Numbered from the stretch's first letter, positions 11,120 to 23,540 are shown. The stretch is 64,000 nt of DNA from Benincasa hispida (GCF_009727055.1 NC_052359.1:13979372-14043371), one strand, 5' to 3'. Made by a program: numbers and translations. Notes: generated by a model from the sequence alone, not told the origin.

Positions 11120-13020
11120 ATGTCGCTCAATATAGTAAGGTTTTAGATGAGATTTGAGTTATTTTCAAGAGTTCGTTTTAAAGATGGAGATTATTTGCAT
11201 GATGAAGATGATGTCGATAGTAGAAAGAAACTTATGATGGATGCTTTTGGTTAAAGCATACAAAATCTAGTTATGTATTTGTGAATAGTATGTGGAAGAG
11301 AGGTGACAGAGAATGTGTTTGTAGAAACATTTCTAGATTTTTGCAAGCAAATGCACTTTCTTTTAATTTACTCAAAGATTCCTATTTTAAAATTATGTTA
11401 GATTCAATTTCTTCATTTGATCCTGGACTGAAACTTCTATTATATCATGAGGTTAGATGTACTTTTTTAAAAGAAAGAGGTGGAAAAAGCAACACCAAGT
11501 TGTTAGAAAAGCATAGAGTCAATCAGGATGCACATTAAAGTCTCATGGTTGGACAAATGGGAAGGATCGAAGAGATTGGGGATGATAATGTAGTTCAAGT
11601 GGTAATAGATAGTGTATCTACTTATGTTAAAGCTGGAGAAATGTTAATGACTAAAAGTAAATGACTTTTTTGGTCTCCTTGTGCTGCACATTGCCTAGGC
11701 TTGATTTTATCTGATATTTGTGATATGCCCTTACATAATGATATAGTTTCTAAAGCGAAAAAAGTTACTGTTAATATTTATCAGCATTCTTGGGTTCTAA
11801 ACCTTATAAGGAAGTATACTAAAGGGAGAGAATTAATAAGGGCTGGTGTGACACAATTTGCAACTTCTTACTTGACATTGTGAAGCATAACAGAAAATAA
11901 GATAGTCTGAGGGCAATGTTTGCATCTAGAAATTGACAACAAAGCAACTATACAAAGAAGTCTGATGGGGCTACAATAATAAAAATTATTCTTACTGATT
12001 CAAACTTTTGGTCATCAATAAAGTAGTGTTTAAAATGTGTTATCCCCTTGGTAAGAGTTTTAAGCCTTATTGATCATGAAGATTGGAGACCTGCAATGGG
12101 CTATGTATATGAATCAATGGACAGAGCAAAGAAATAGATTGATAAATATTTTAACAACATAAGAAATATTATAAATTTATTTGTGATATAATTGATAAGA
12201 GATGGACAATGAAACTTTATAGGTCTCTACATGCAACAACGAATTATCTTAACGTAAGATAAAATTTCATTCCCAATTTTTAGAATTAGTATTTTAATTT
12301 ATGATTTTTTATGTCTACTAATTAGGTTTTAAAAAGTAATACATAGGTTCCACTGTGCTCCTGAATTTAATGTTGATTATAAGGTCAAGATTGGAATTCA
12401 TCAAACTATTCAAAGAATGTATCCTTCATCATAGAGAAAAAATTGATAAACAACTAAACATATTCCATAATACAGAGAGTATCCTTGGAATTGATATGAC
12501 AGTACAAATGTGCACCACAAAAGACAACCAGGTAAGACATTATTTAGAATTGCAATTTTCCAAGACTCAATAGATATTATGACGAAAATGTATGTGTATT
12601 GTATTCAAGCATTATTATGGGAATGCTTTGGAGGAGGCTGCAAGAACTCCAAAATCTTGCTATTAGAATTCTTAGCTTGATTGGTAGTACAATAGGATGT
12701 AAGAGAAATTGGAGTACATTCGATTAAGTATGATATTATGGAAAATAAATTTTATAAAAATTAGAACTAGTAATAAAAATATAACATAAATTTTTCTCAA
12801 GTGCATTCAAAGAGAAATCGTTTGAAACAACAACTTGTGTTTGTCAAATATGAACTTCAATTAGAAGCAAGACACAAGAAGAGAATCTTAGAACGAGAAT
12901 CATATGATCCTATTTGTCTGTCAGATTTACAATCTGATGATGAATGAATTATAGAGAAAGAAGATTTGACATTTCAAATGATGTCTCGTGGACGAATGTA
13001 AATGATTTTTTTTGACACGC
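11120..13020 (+). pseudogene. hAT-superfamily transposase remnant
   Basis: Broken reading of a plant hAT transposase (DUF659 type with C-terminal dimerisation region). In order: CRNISRFLQANALSFNLLKD (about 11329), a degenerate LLYHEVRCTFLKE block, GDDNVVQVVIDSVSTYVKAG (11580-11640), then PCAAHCLGLILSDI (about 11680) with the conserved CAAHC motif. HSWVLNLIRKYTKGRELIRA and VTQFATSYLTL follow (11785-11880), then a MGYVYESMDRAKK block near 12097. The dimerisation motif IGCKRNWSTF lies at about 12690-12725, and a KRNRLKQQ...DLQSDDE tail ends near 12950. At least four in-frame stops and several frameshifts make it non-functional. A GTAAGA...TAATTAG stretch at 12254-12327 may be a former intron. 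Terminal inverted repeats were not identified. Confidence 0.85.
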
Positions 13021-14354
13021 AAGAAATTGAGAATAGCAAAAAGAGGAAGAGGGTAATGATTTTACTCTATTTTAATTATTATTTTTTCTTTTTATAAGTA
13101 ATAGTCTTTCCTATTTATTTTTTTGATTTAGGACCTAGAGATCTATTAAAAAAAAAAAAAAACGGAGAAGAGACACATGAACAAGACAATGACAAACTAT
13201 TAGCTGATATTAATTTTTAAGATAGAAAGTTAATAGTTGAACATTGAAACTTGAGAACAAAGAAGTTCTATTGTTTCCAATGTTTCTCCATACTTATCTT
13301 GAAGTTAGTCGGATGTTTTCTTTTCTTAGTTATTATAAATTTTGAAGTTAGTTTGTGTTTTTATATATCTTTTGAATTCATTCAGTTGATGTCTATTTCT
13401 TTCTTTATTTTAAGTTTTCATATTTATAATTATATTTATATGTTATCTATCAAATTAAAACTGACGATACACAATACACTAAAATTAAAATTTGATACAT
13501 GTTTCGTTTCACAATTTAACAACCTTGACTAAATCTATCTAATATTATTTAGAGATTAAAAATAGAGTAGGATAGAAAATAGTGTATGTACTTTTCTCAA
13601 AAGATTTCTTCAACAATAGTTTTTCCTTCCTATGGATGTAGGTACTCTTGTTGAACCATGTGCATCTATATATTCACATTCTTCTTTACCTTCTTTGAAG
13701 TTGTGTGCCAATTAGAGAGGAAAAGAGAGTTTTGATGAGGGAATATATATATATATCTGTATATCTATATATATTATATTAGTTTCTTTGGGTTGCTAAG
13801 TTTTTATATATATTATTATTTTTTTGTTTCTACCTTTTTTACATTTATTTTGGACCTTCTTTTCTTTTCAATTTTTAGTCTATTTTTGTTTAGAATTAAA
13901 TAATTTTTCTACTTGTTTTTTATTTAGGACATTGAAACTTTTTTTAAGATTTAAATCAACAATGAGATGTTAAAATAATTTTCTTATTTTATGTTTAAAA
14001 ATATTATATTTATCTTTTACACAATTTAAAATGTAACAATTTTATAAATTTAAAAAACATTTGAATCACTCAAATATAAACTTGTTTTAATTGTAAAATA
14101 TAAACATGAACTAAATGTGGGTGAATTTCACATCAAGGGCAAAAGCAACATAACAAAAAAAATAGGATAGCAGAAGCAACCATGGAAAGACCAAAATTGG
14201 CCTAGGAAAAGGAGGCTGGCTTAGGCATGACCTTGGCTCAGGGCCAAGGCCAACCCTGACCAAACACTTAATGGGGGATGCGTAATGCATACCCCAGCCC
14301 AAAGTAACATTTTAGGACAAAAATATGGTCTAAGGGATCTCTTCCCTGAATTAC
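13021..14354. other. AT-rich stretch with no supported gene
   Basis: Probably the 3' flank of the hAT remnant followed by unclassified sequence. Only poly-T runs and a TA-rich microsatellite (about 13742-13780) stand out. A GC-richer patch at 14190-14300 (GGCCTAGG, GGCCAAGG) has no coding support. A 93-codon open frame at 13251-13532 is low-complexity and hydrophobic; I see no basis for calling it a gene. Confidence 0.5.
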
Positions 14355-15172
14355 TGATGGCTTGTAAAACTACAAGCTATTGCAGCCTTTTATTTAGAAT
14401 TATGAGGGTTGATGAGCAGAATATGCGTTAATATTACTAAGGATTCATGTGGAATAATGAGCTTGCATTGAGTAGTACTGAAAATCCTCGCTAACCATAT
14501 ATCATGCGTTTTTTTGCGTCAAAATGTTTATTTTTTAATTGTTGTAGGGATCGATTGCATGTGTTGATCTTAAACCATCACAAAGTTGATCGCATGCGTT
14601 GATCTTAATGAAGACACGTTGGTCGCATGAAATGTCGCAACTACAGTGATAAACCATGATAGGATGATGATCACAAAGTGGTTGGAATGCGTTGATACTT
14701 CAGAAGAAACAATCATGAACACATACCTTGTGAGTATAAAAGAGATAAGATCATAATGACATTTCACCTACCACGTTAGTAATGGCAGTGATTCAGAGCG
14801 GGATTATTAAAGCTGTCGACGTTTGAGCTCTATAAATAGAGCCTCTTGGAGCCCAAATTCAAAGCATCCAGGACTCTACCTTGGGATTATTCTTGTGATC
14901 ACAGACGAGAGCATGAGCAAAATTTCTTTGAGAGTTCTTCATTTCCACAACTTCCTCCGATTGACGACTGGAGCTTCGCTTGAAATCGAGCTCGAAAGAG
15001 ACTACTCCACCGCCCATCCATTGCACTATTGGTAGCCTTGACATACATCTGATGGAAGTAAGAGATTGCCTACATCTAGCCTTCCACCTCTCTTCTCACA
15101 TCTGTATTGTATTACATTTTGGCTTAAGACATTAATATAGTTTTGTAATCAATGCATCTCTTTAATTCCTTA
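14355..15172 (+). repeat. Gypsy-like LTR, 5' part, cut by copia insertion
   Basis: Starts TGAT and the hairpin GGCTTGTA-AAAC-TACAAGCT (14359-14378), then GCAGCCTTTTATTTAG as at 37365. GCATGCGTTGATC phrases, a TATAAATA box (14831-14838) and a CTTGACATA...TTTGTAATCAATGCAT tail follow the same order as in 37335-38240. It stops at 15172 where a copia LTR begins. The rest of this LTR is not visible in the window. Confidence 0.8.
14831..14838 (+). promoter_or_regulatory. TATA box in gypsy-like LTR
   Basis: CTCTATAAATAGAGCC, an extended near-palindromic TATA box, in the same place as in the LTRs at 37335 and 39983. Confidence 0.65.
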
Positions 15173-17296
15173 TGTTGGGTTTTATGCCCTAAAACTCGCA
15201 GATAGTAAATGTAACTTTTGACTATTCATTAATAAATTATTATTGATGTTTTTCAATAAAGTGTTATTGTTTATCTTATGTTAATCATGCCTAAATAACT
15301 ATAATCCAATAAACTAACATCCTGGGCTGTTGTATGAGTCTTGAGCTATATGCGGAGACGTACGGTGATCACTGTTCAAGATACAACCTAAAGGATCTAT
15401 AGTATAAGGATAAGGTTGGGTACCATAACCTGTAACACTATGGATACGACCTACTTTGTATTTGATACAAACACAATGATTCAACATATTCGTGTTGGAG
15501 ACATGTGAATGGAGGTATCTCATGCAATGAGTTTGCATGAGACCGGACTGCGAAATAACAACCCTTAGCTGTAACACCGTTGACTAGTTAGGTTTCTATT
15601 TCACTAGGATGACCTAGGCAACTTAATCTCAATCCTGAGTGAGTTATATCTCCTGTTCACGAGGGATTGTTCTTTTATTTGTGTGGGTGAGAATGGCTGG
15701 CTCGCCGACTCAATAGCGTACCATTTTGAGGACAAAACCGAGTGGATAGTTGAGAACGTAATTTCATAAGAGGGAATTCACTCATTTCCCGCTTTAGGAA
15801 AGTAGATGATTGTTTCCTTAAGTGGTATTTCCGGGTCTTAAACATAGGGCCCTATCCTCTCATTGGCCTGAGAGGGATCTTTGTTTGTTGGTTGGACCAC
15901 AAACAGGTTATTCATTAGAGGAACACTGATACTTAAGGATGTAGAAGTAACCCAGAGGTAAAATGATAATTTGACCCAACTGGTGTTACGAACACTCGTG
16001 AAGGACTAACTCGCTGTTATTGGTCTATATCCGTGGACACAGTAATATATCTACAGTGAGAAGAGTGCAACTGCGAGTCTATAGTGGATTGTACCCATAG
16101 TTAACGAATATTGATTAACTCGATTAATGAGTTTAGCCAATGAATCTCATATAGTTGGAGCTTCTGATCTGTAGATCCATTAGGTCCCACTGATAGCTCA
16201 AAAAAGGGTATTGATGAAACTAAAGTAATTTGAATTGTTCAAATTAACTAAGGGAAAATAAAATAATGTAGGTTGATACATTATAATATAAAGTTTATAA
16301 TTTAATTAAACTTTATGATATAAATTTATTTTTTAATTTAATTTAAAAATTAATTTATGGGAGAACCATATATTTGAAGGATTTCAAATAATAAATGTAA
16401 TATGAATTAATTTCATATTAAAACTATAGGTTAAAAATAATGCGCATAAGATGTACATTAAAATTATGGATTATATGATAGAAAGATAATTGAATGTGAT
16501 TCAATTATAAGGTTAAATTAAATATGCGATATTTAATTTAATGATTAATTAATTGAAGAATTAATTATTTTAATTTAATTATATTTAATTAAATATGATT
16601 TGATTAAATTAATTGAATTGAAACTATAGGTTATGTGAGATGGATGTATATGATTCTAATACACATTTAATTAAATATAGGAAATATTTAATTATTATTA
16701 ATTAATAATTTTTTAAAAATTTAATTTTTTAATAAATTAATTCGATTTAATTATTTAGTTAAATTAAATATATTTATTATTATTTAATTAATTAAAATAG
16801 ATTAAAATTAGATTTTTTATTTTAATTTTAATTAATAATTATAATAATAAATAAAGTTAAAAAAAATATTTAGTTACTATAGTCTTGAGCTAGATTTGTT
16901 TATTTAGTTACGTTTTTTTTATGGGGAGCCAGAGTCTTCTCCCTGATTTTCTCCCACTCCCTCAGATTCTCACGCAAAATCGAAGGTTTTAACGAAAAAA
17001 AATCTCTCAATCAGTACTGAGTACAAACTTCTCTGAATTTGATTTTTTTCTTCTCCCAAACGAAGAAAGGGGATCCTACTATCCCGCCTCAGAAAACCCA
17101 ATAGATGATACCGGTGAAGGCTTTCTTGGGAGTGTCGTTAATATCTAGAGATTTTTCAAAAAGGTATGATTTCCTCTTTCTTTATTCTGTTGAAAATGTA
17201 TGTTTAGCCTACGTTTATTTTCCAATGCTGTTTTGTTTGATATTAAATTAAAGTAAGATATGATTTCTTCCACTACATGAGGCTTTAATCTCTGCA
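15173..17296 (+). repeat. Copia 5' LTR, complete (2124 bp)
   Basis: Starts TGTTGGGTTTTATGCCC and ends CTGCA, followed two bases later by a clean iMet primer site. The upstream five bases are CCTTA (15168-15172); the matching right-hand copy was not found. All the shared LTR core phrases are present. It is inserted in the gypsy-like LTR that starts at 14355. The second half (16260-16870) is extremely AT-rich. Confidence 0.9.
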
Positions 17297-17298
17297 AT

Positions 17299-17310
17299 TG
17301 GTATCAGAGC
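17299..17310 (+). other. tRNA-iMet primer binding site
   Basis: TGGTATCAGAGC, exact for the plant initiator tRNA 3' end, two bases after the LTR at 15173-17296. Confidence 0.92.
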
Positions 17311-17700
17311 AAGCTCTGTTTTAATCTCAAGTTTAATTTTGCATTGGTTTTAGGTAGGATTAAATGCATTATGAATGTTTTTGGTTTGCTGTGAACTGTT
17401 TGGGTTTAATTGGCCATAAATTTACATTTTTTTATTTGGTTTCATCATGTAAGGGCCTTTGCGTATTGAACATTTTAATGTAAATCGAGTCTGTAAGTCC
17501 TGTTTAGAGGTTGAAGATCGATGAAGATCAGGATCAATTTTGGCCAAAAACGGAGGAATACAGTGGCTGCAATTCGAAAAAAAAAATCGGAAAACGGCGA
17601 CGACGGCTGAAATAGGAAGGGTGCGGTTTTGGCCTGTTTTTGACAGTTTTGTTCATGGTTTCAGCTCTTTTGGTCCGGTCGGGTGCGGTTGAAGAGTACT
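17311..17700 (+). other. Copia leader, truncated
   Basis: Leader start after the primer site. GTAAGGGCCTTTGCGT...AAATCGAGTCTGTAAG (about 17449-17496) resembles the leaders at 1055-1105 and, on the minus strand, 35610-35670. It ends near 17690-17710, where minus-strand integrase begins. So the plus element has lost everything after the first 400 bp of leader, or its rest lies elsewhere. Confidence 0.7.
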
Positions 17701-17709
17701 TAGGATAAA

Positions 17710-18043
17710 ATTAGTAAAATTAATGTAATAAACAAAATACTATAGATGAGACTAAATATTATTCAAAATATAAACAGTAGTCTTTACTACATATCCCAAA
17801 AACGAGTTAGAAAGTTGAGCATAACTCATCATAGACCAAACCATGTCCAACGGGATTTTGTTTCACCTTTTCGATACACTATTTTGTTTAGGTGTACTTA
17901 AGGCTGAGAGTTGGGATGTAATTCCATGTTCCATTATATAGTTTTGGAATCTTCGGTCCATATACTCTCCATCAATTAGATCGTAGTGTTTTTATCTTTT
18001 TACCTAATAAGTTTTCAACTCCAGTCTTATACTTCTTGAACTT
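17710..18043 (-). pseudogene. Copia integrase fragment, C-terminal side of the interrupted copy
   Basis: On the minus strand: FKKYKTGVENLLGKKIKTLR near 18040, then a QNSVSKR-like integrase motif and a MVWSMMSYAQL...FLGYVVKTTVYILNNI block ending near 17735. This is the catalytic-core end of copia integrase, with stops and frameshifts. It continues the fragment at 19564-20890 across a solo LTR, giving one decayed reading order of gag, protease and integrase. Confidence 0.8.
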
Positions 18044-19563
18044 TGATAGGTCTTGTAAAAGACTATCTTTTTGATGATAAAACCCTAAATTCTATCATAA
18101 TTGTTTGCTTAAAATAGCTATTTTAGTTGGAAAACTCCAATCTCAACTGAACAAAGCTATTTCAGGAGATTTGGAGCTAATTCAAGCCAAATGACACCCA
18201 AAGAACGCTTAACAAAAAGATCTATGATGAATTTCCACTTTGCCCCTCAAAAGGAACAATTCAACACTCTTCAGAAATGCTTGCAGCGTCGTGACACTCC
18301 TTACAACACTAATTCTAACGCTAGCTTAATACTTGAAGACAGATTGCATCTATTTGCTGTAAAATAGGACAGCCTTGCAATGCTTGACCCAGGGTCGCAA
18401 CGCTCCGACGCGCCTTGTGCAACCAAGCGTCAGCGTAGTGTTGCAACGTTAGCCCAATGGTTCTTGACTTTTCTACGATTCAGCATTGCAACGCTGGCCT
18501 TGGCGTCGTAATGCTATGACTACTAATATAAATTTTGTTGTTTCATTTTCAGCGGGGAAGGAAGAAAAACTTAAACTTCTAGAGAGAGATTTCGAATTTA
18601 CGAAGCTATTCTTGTAAAGTTTGGAGAGATTCAATCAATTTGTATTCAATCCTTATACCAATTATGCAACAATCAATGTATTGCTAGAAGAATTTCATCA
18701 TCCATGAGTAGGTAATTCTTTTTCTTGGGAAATTATGTAGATCGACACTTTCTTAAGACTTTTCCTTAAAATTTCTTTCATGTAATTACTTTCTTTTGAA
18801 TGTTCTTGCTGAAATTTAGAATAAAATTGATTATGAATGAATTGACAACTCAAGATTAATCAATTTTTGTATGTAAAAATTTAAATAGTTCTATAACATA
18901 TTTATAATTAAGGTTGTAAGAATTAGTAGTCTTCATAGAAAATGTGGACTTCATTTCCTCTTTTCTTTAAAGAGCCTATTAATTCAGAACATTCATGCAA
19001 TCAATCTTGAATTTTTTGTCTTTTGATTTGAAGATTTAGAATAGTTAAGAAAACCTATGAGTTTAATGCAATTTAGAGATTAATTATGAAATGTCTTAAG
19101 GAAGCAATTAAGACCTAGATTAGGGTTAATTGTCAAATTAGCTAATTGGGGCATTAGGAATTTATTTTTAATGAACTATTGAATAATCTAATTGCATGAT
19201 TATTTGTTAAGTCAATGATAGAATTGCCTAGTTTACATAAAATCCCCAAGATTTCATTTTCAATTGAATCTTATCTCATAATCTCTCATACTTCTCTCAT
19301 TACCAAATTTCTTATATCAATTCTTACTTTTTCACTTAGTTTCTAGTTCTTGAAAACAAACAACCTCCTCCCCCCTCCCCCCATTTAATCTTTTGCATGT
19401 TGGAATTCAATTAGTCTATTTTAGGCCAATTAATAGAGGTTCTCTTGGGATCGACCTCTTACTCACTATCATTACGTGCTAGTTTTAGTTGTAGTTAGAG
19501 TATTATAAATTTCATTTGTTTTAGGTAAGATAGAATTAACGACACATATTTTAGCACCAAACA
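18044..19563. mobile_element. Solo LTR (gypsy type) inside integrase, TG...CA with AACTT target duplication
   Basis: A 1520-bp unit starting TGATAGGTCTTG and ending AGCACCAAACA, flanked on both sides by AACTT (18039-18043 and 19564-19568). It separates integrase residues that normally are adjacent (ESLEKF from KKYKTG). Near the right end, TTCTCTTGGGATCGACCTCTTACTCAC and GACACA...TTTAGCACC phrases are typical of the ends of Tat/Athila-type LTRs read on the plus strand, so plus orientation is likely. Repeated GCAACGCT and GTCGTGACAC phrases fill 18285-18520. No coding sequence. Confidence 0.85.
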
Positions 19564-20890
19564 AACTTTTCAAGTGATTCAGAATTATGTTGCACTAGGT
19601 ATAGATACCCTATATCTAGAATAATCATCTATGAAAGAGATGAAATATTCATACCCTCATCGTGCTCTTACATTTATCGAACCACAAAGATTTGAATGTA
19701 TAAGCTCCAAAGTCTCTTTGGATCTATAACTTGTTTAAGTAAAATGTTGTTTTATCATTCTGCCTTCTAGGCATGATTCATATACATGTAAATAGTTTTC
19801 TTCTAAACCATTTAGAAGTCCACTTTTCACCAATCTCTCAATCCTATTGAAACTAATGTGACCTAACCTTAGATGCCAAAGATGAGCATTTTTTTAGGAG
19901 AAACTCTTGATCTTTTAATCGTTGTTGCCATTTTGAAAATTTCAGTATTTAGCACGGCTTTTGTAACTAATGGCCTTAGTATATATAAGTTTCTTTCCAT
20001 TGAACCAAAGCCTAGTTCCATTCAATTCTTAAAAATAAACACTTTATTTTCAAAGAAGGATAGGGAATATTTTTATCCAATCAGACAAGAAACAAAAATT
20101 AAGTTTCTCTTGGTATGAGGAACTATATATATGTCATCCAATAACATATATCGTTTCTTGTCAAAAAATAACTTAAGTTTGCCTACAACAATAGCTGAAA
20201 TGGCTTCACTGGTATCGACTCTGAGATTCATCTCTCCAGCTACCAATTGTCTCCAGAAATTAAAACCCTGATAGGATGAACATACATGATTAGTAGCTCC
20301 TGAATTAACTATCCAGACAAAATCATCATTCTTTACTAAGCACATCTCCAAGACAAATAAGTTAGATTTATTTTCTTCGGAGTTCTTCGTCTACTGGAGT
20401 GTAGTGGGATTAGCTCCATAAACTATACCATAAACTCCAAATTTCATCTCAGTGGATAATCCTAGTTGATTGACTTCACTAGATTTAGCAACGTTTGCTT
20501 TTTCTATTGGTCCCTTGACATTCAATATGGACTGGAGTTTATCTAGGGAGCCGACAATACTGGTGTCATCATCATCAATCCCATTTAGCTTGAATTGTGA
20601 GAACTTTTCCTGAAACAATTCTTACATTGATTGCATGATCTGATGTGTAGTGACCATACTCTCAAATCTTTTGGCTAAGACATCAGGTATGCATGCCAAA
20701 ATGTAGACTCGGACCTTATCATTAGCCTTCATCCATATTTTGTATGCATCACGAACATTTCGTGTTACATCAGGGGTTGGGACTTAAGGACAATTTTGAG
20801 TCAAGACGATGTTGAGGTCGTTAACCACGAAAAAAGTTTTAATTGAATCTTTCCAAGTTGTATAATTAAAATCGGTCGAATTAATAGAGG
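19564..20890 (-). pseudogene. Copia gag-protease-preintegrase fragment
   Basis: Reading leftwards on the minus strand: a gag part (20880-20640) with RNVRDAYKIWMKANDKVR, akin to the gag at 24423; a stop and a large gag deletion; then DDDDTSIVGSLDKLQSILNV (20618-20391). Next is the protease with WIVNSGATNHVCSS near 20280-20315, where the active-site D of DSG is N. A GAG-preintegrase HLRLGHISFNRIERL motif follows (about 19870-19825), then HSNLCGSINVRA and YFISFIDDYSRY (about 19700-19600). The active-site change, stops and the solo LTR make it dead. Its own LTR lies to the right (21058-22891). Confidence 0.85.
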
Positions 20891-21057
20891 CAAATAACAG
20901 AAAAATACAGTTTGATATTTTTGCTAAAAAGAAACAAATTGGTCTACATTAGATTTTAGCATAACTCTAAAACATTCAATCAATTTTAGAAAAAACTACA
21001 TGAACCCCATATAACATCTAATTTTTGCAATGATGCTTAAGTGATTTAGGACAAAAG
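20891..21057 (-). other. Short leader remnant between LTR and gag
   Basis: Only about 170 bp separate the minus-strand LTR end from gag, against about 4 kb in the element at 57372. No intact primer site is seen next to the LTR. The leader has been deleted. Confidence 0.5.
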
Positions 21058-22891
21058 TGCTGGACAGGTACTAGCACGCAGCAGAATCGATGAGGATCAA
21101 TAAACACTCTAATTGATTAATTTTGGCAAAACCAAAAGCAAGTTTAAAAAGAATTTAATGGGTTTCAAGACATATCTTTGAAGAACTGTTGAAATCTTGA
21201 TTTCCAACTGCTAAATCCTCCAAATCTTTGTGCAGACCGCCACAAGATCTTCCCTCCATTCTTTTGGTGCTCTAGATTGAGTTGTGGGACTCAAAATAAC
21301 CTGGAATCAAAGAGAATTTGGAGAATCCTCACTGCAACAACCCAAATGAAGAACACCTTCCTCTTCTACCCGAATTTTCAGAAAAAATTCAATCGGTTGC
21401 CTTCCCTTCAACTTCACTCCAATCTCTTCAATATATTGCAGACTATCATGAAAGAGATTTGTTGCAAGGGATACAACTCATGCTTAGAGTTATTGAAGGT
21501 TGAAGATGTGTTCTTTGTTAGCAAGTTTGAAGATGAAGATGGAAAAATCTAAATTTTCCTTTTTGTGTTTTTCTATTTCCAAAATCTAAAATTGATTTTA
21601 AAATCATATTTTATTTCTAAAATCAAAATTTTATTAATTTTACAAATGAATTTCAAAAATTAATTTTCTAATAAAATCAATAAATAATTATTTAAACAAT
21701 TTAAATAATTCTAATTAATTTAATATCCAATATTAAATTAATTTTTACACAAACCCGTCTTCATATATTTAAATCATATTTAAATATATATTATCCAATT
21801 CAGTTTGATTCTAATTTGAACGTTTCAAATTAACTTATCACGCTACTCTAGAGCTAATTCATTTCCGAGCTAGTAGAGGGACCTCATGGACCTACAGATC
21901 ATGGGCTCCAATGACCCAAGATTAATCGATTAAACTTATTAGACCGATCTAACCCCCATACTTTAACTAATGGGTCATTCCACTAAAGCCCATAGTTGAA
22001 CTCCCCTCACTGTAGATATATTATGTCCATTCGATATAACCATGATTAGTAAGTCAACCCTTCATAGGTTGTTCGTAATGATGGCTAGGTCGAATCTTTG
22101 TTTTACCCTCAAAATTACCTCTTGTTCCTTAAGTCCCCACTGATCCCTAATGAACAATTGTTTTGTGATCCAATCAACAAAATCGAGTCCTTCTCAGTCC
22201 AATGACTGTCTCTTATACACATCTAGATGTGTATAAGAGACAGCCTCTCTACTATCCCTAAAAGCGGGTAGGAGTGAATTCCATCTTGCACCCTATGTCC
22301 CTAGCTATCTATCCAGTCTTACCTCTGAAATGGGAGGTTTATTGAGCCGGCGCTGTTGAGCTAACCCTCACCTATGCAAATCTAAGAATAATTCCAAATA
22401 AACAGGAGTTCATAGTTAGCTCAGGATTAAGGTTAAGTTACCTAGGTCATCGCTTTGAAATAGTCAGTCTTAAACAGTAAACAACGTTATAAAGTAAGAA
22501 TGACTAATTTCGTGATTCGATCTTGTACAAACCCTTTTGCACAAGGACACCCCCACTCCTCATGTCACAACATGAATGAATTAGGATCACTTCGTTTGTA
22601 GCACTTTACAACTCCTTTTAACAACTACAAAGTAGACCACTTCCAATAGTGTTACCAGAATAAGGTACTCAATCTTATTCATATACTATAGATCATTTTG
22701 ACTATTTACTTGAACCTGATCCACCTTTATGTCTCCACATAGAGTTGAAGTACTCATCCAAGAGTCAAGGGACTTTTAGGTTTATTGGATTTCTATGAAG
22801 CAATAATATCTATTCAATAGCACCTTATTGAATTTTTCAGAATAAGTTCCATTGTTTACATACAATGAGTTTTAGAACATAAAACCTAACA
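21058..22891 (-). repeat. Copia 5' LTR, minus strand, carrying an adapter sequence
   Basis: Minus-strand start TGTTAGGTTTTATG at 22891 and end ...CCAGCA at 21058. It is of the same subfamily as the LTR at 57372-59212: both share CTCCTTGTAACA/TGTTACAAGGAG-type phrases, GGGGGTGTCCTTG and CTAGATTGAGTTGTGGGAC. Relative to that copy about 50 bp are missing around 22205, replaced by 38 bp of synthetic sequence (22206-22243). Immediately right of the LTR a plus-strand fragment of another LTR begins. Confidence 0.85.
22206..22243. other. Nextera mate-pair junction adapter (assembly artefact)
   Basis: The 19-bp Tn5 mosaic end CTGTCTCTTATACACATCT is followed without a gap by its exact reverse complement, giving a perfect 38-bp palindrome. 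This is the circularisation junction left by Nextera mate-pair libraries when untrimmed. It is not plant sequence. Sequence on its two sides may come from DNA ends that were kilobases apart or from a wrongly filled gap. Confidence 0.97.
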
Positions 22892-23512
22892 ACGCTGTTA
22901 AAATTGAATATTTCAAAATTTGATGACCTAGGGTAACTCAATCTCAATCCTGAGCTAACTATGAACTCTTGTTTATTCGGGATTGTCTTTTGATCTGCAT
23001 AGGTGAGAGTAATCCAACAACACTGCTCAATAAGCCTTTCATTTTAGGGATAAGATCGGAAAGATAGCTAGGGACATAGTCTTGCAAGATGGAACTCACT
23101 CCTACTCGATCTAGGGTTAGCAGATAGGTTGTTCTCTAAGTACTAATTCTTGGTCTTGAAGAATGGGGTCCCGCCCTCTCATGATTGAGAGGATCATTGT
23201 TTATTGATTAGATCATAAAATAATTATTTGATAGAGGATTAATGGGAGCATAAGTATGTATTTATAGGGGTACAATGGTAATCCTGACCTAGCTATAAAT
23301 ACAAACAACCTATGAATGATCGACTTACTGATTATGGTTAAAATGGACAGAAATATATTTACAGTGAGGAGAGTGTAACTATCGAGCTATAGTGGCGTGT
23401 CTCAGTAGTTAACGAATATTGATTAATTCAGTCTAAAGAGTTTAGCCAATTAATCTCAAATCTTTGGAGCTCATGATCTATAGGTCCATAAGGTCCCTTT
23501 ATTAGCTCGTAA
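22892..23512 (+). repeat. Copia LTR fragment, plus strand
   Basis: Begins inside an LTR at AACGCTGTTA and ends at TTAGCTCGTAA; both ends are truncations. The text is closest to 33040-33660 of the LTR at 32644 (shared ATGATTGAGAGGATCAT and AGCAGATAGGTTGTTCTC). It sits head to head with the minus-strand LTR at 21058-22891 and is followed by the leader of a plus-strand element. Confidence 0.8.
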
Positions 23513-23540
23513 CTGTGTCACTCATGATCTATATGTTTCA

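Noticed and set aside
13251..13532. 93-codon hydrophobic frame
   Set aside because: Low-complexity AT-rich sequence gives F/L/I/Y-rich frames by chance; no start context, no homology that I recognise.
22206..22243. Perfect 38-bp palindrome as a natural hairpin, terminator or protein-binding site
   Set aside because: It is identical to a commercial library junction adapter, which explains it fully.
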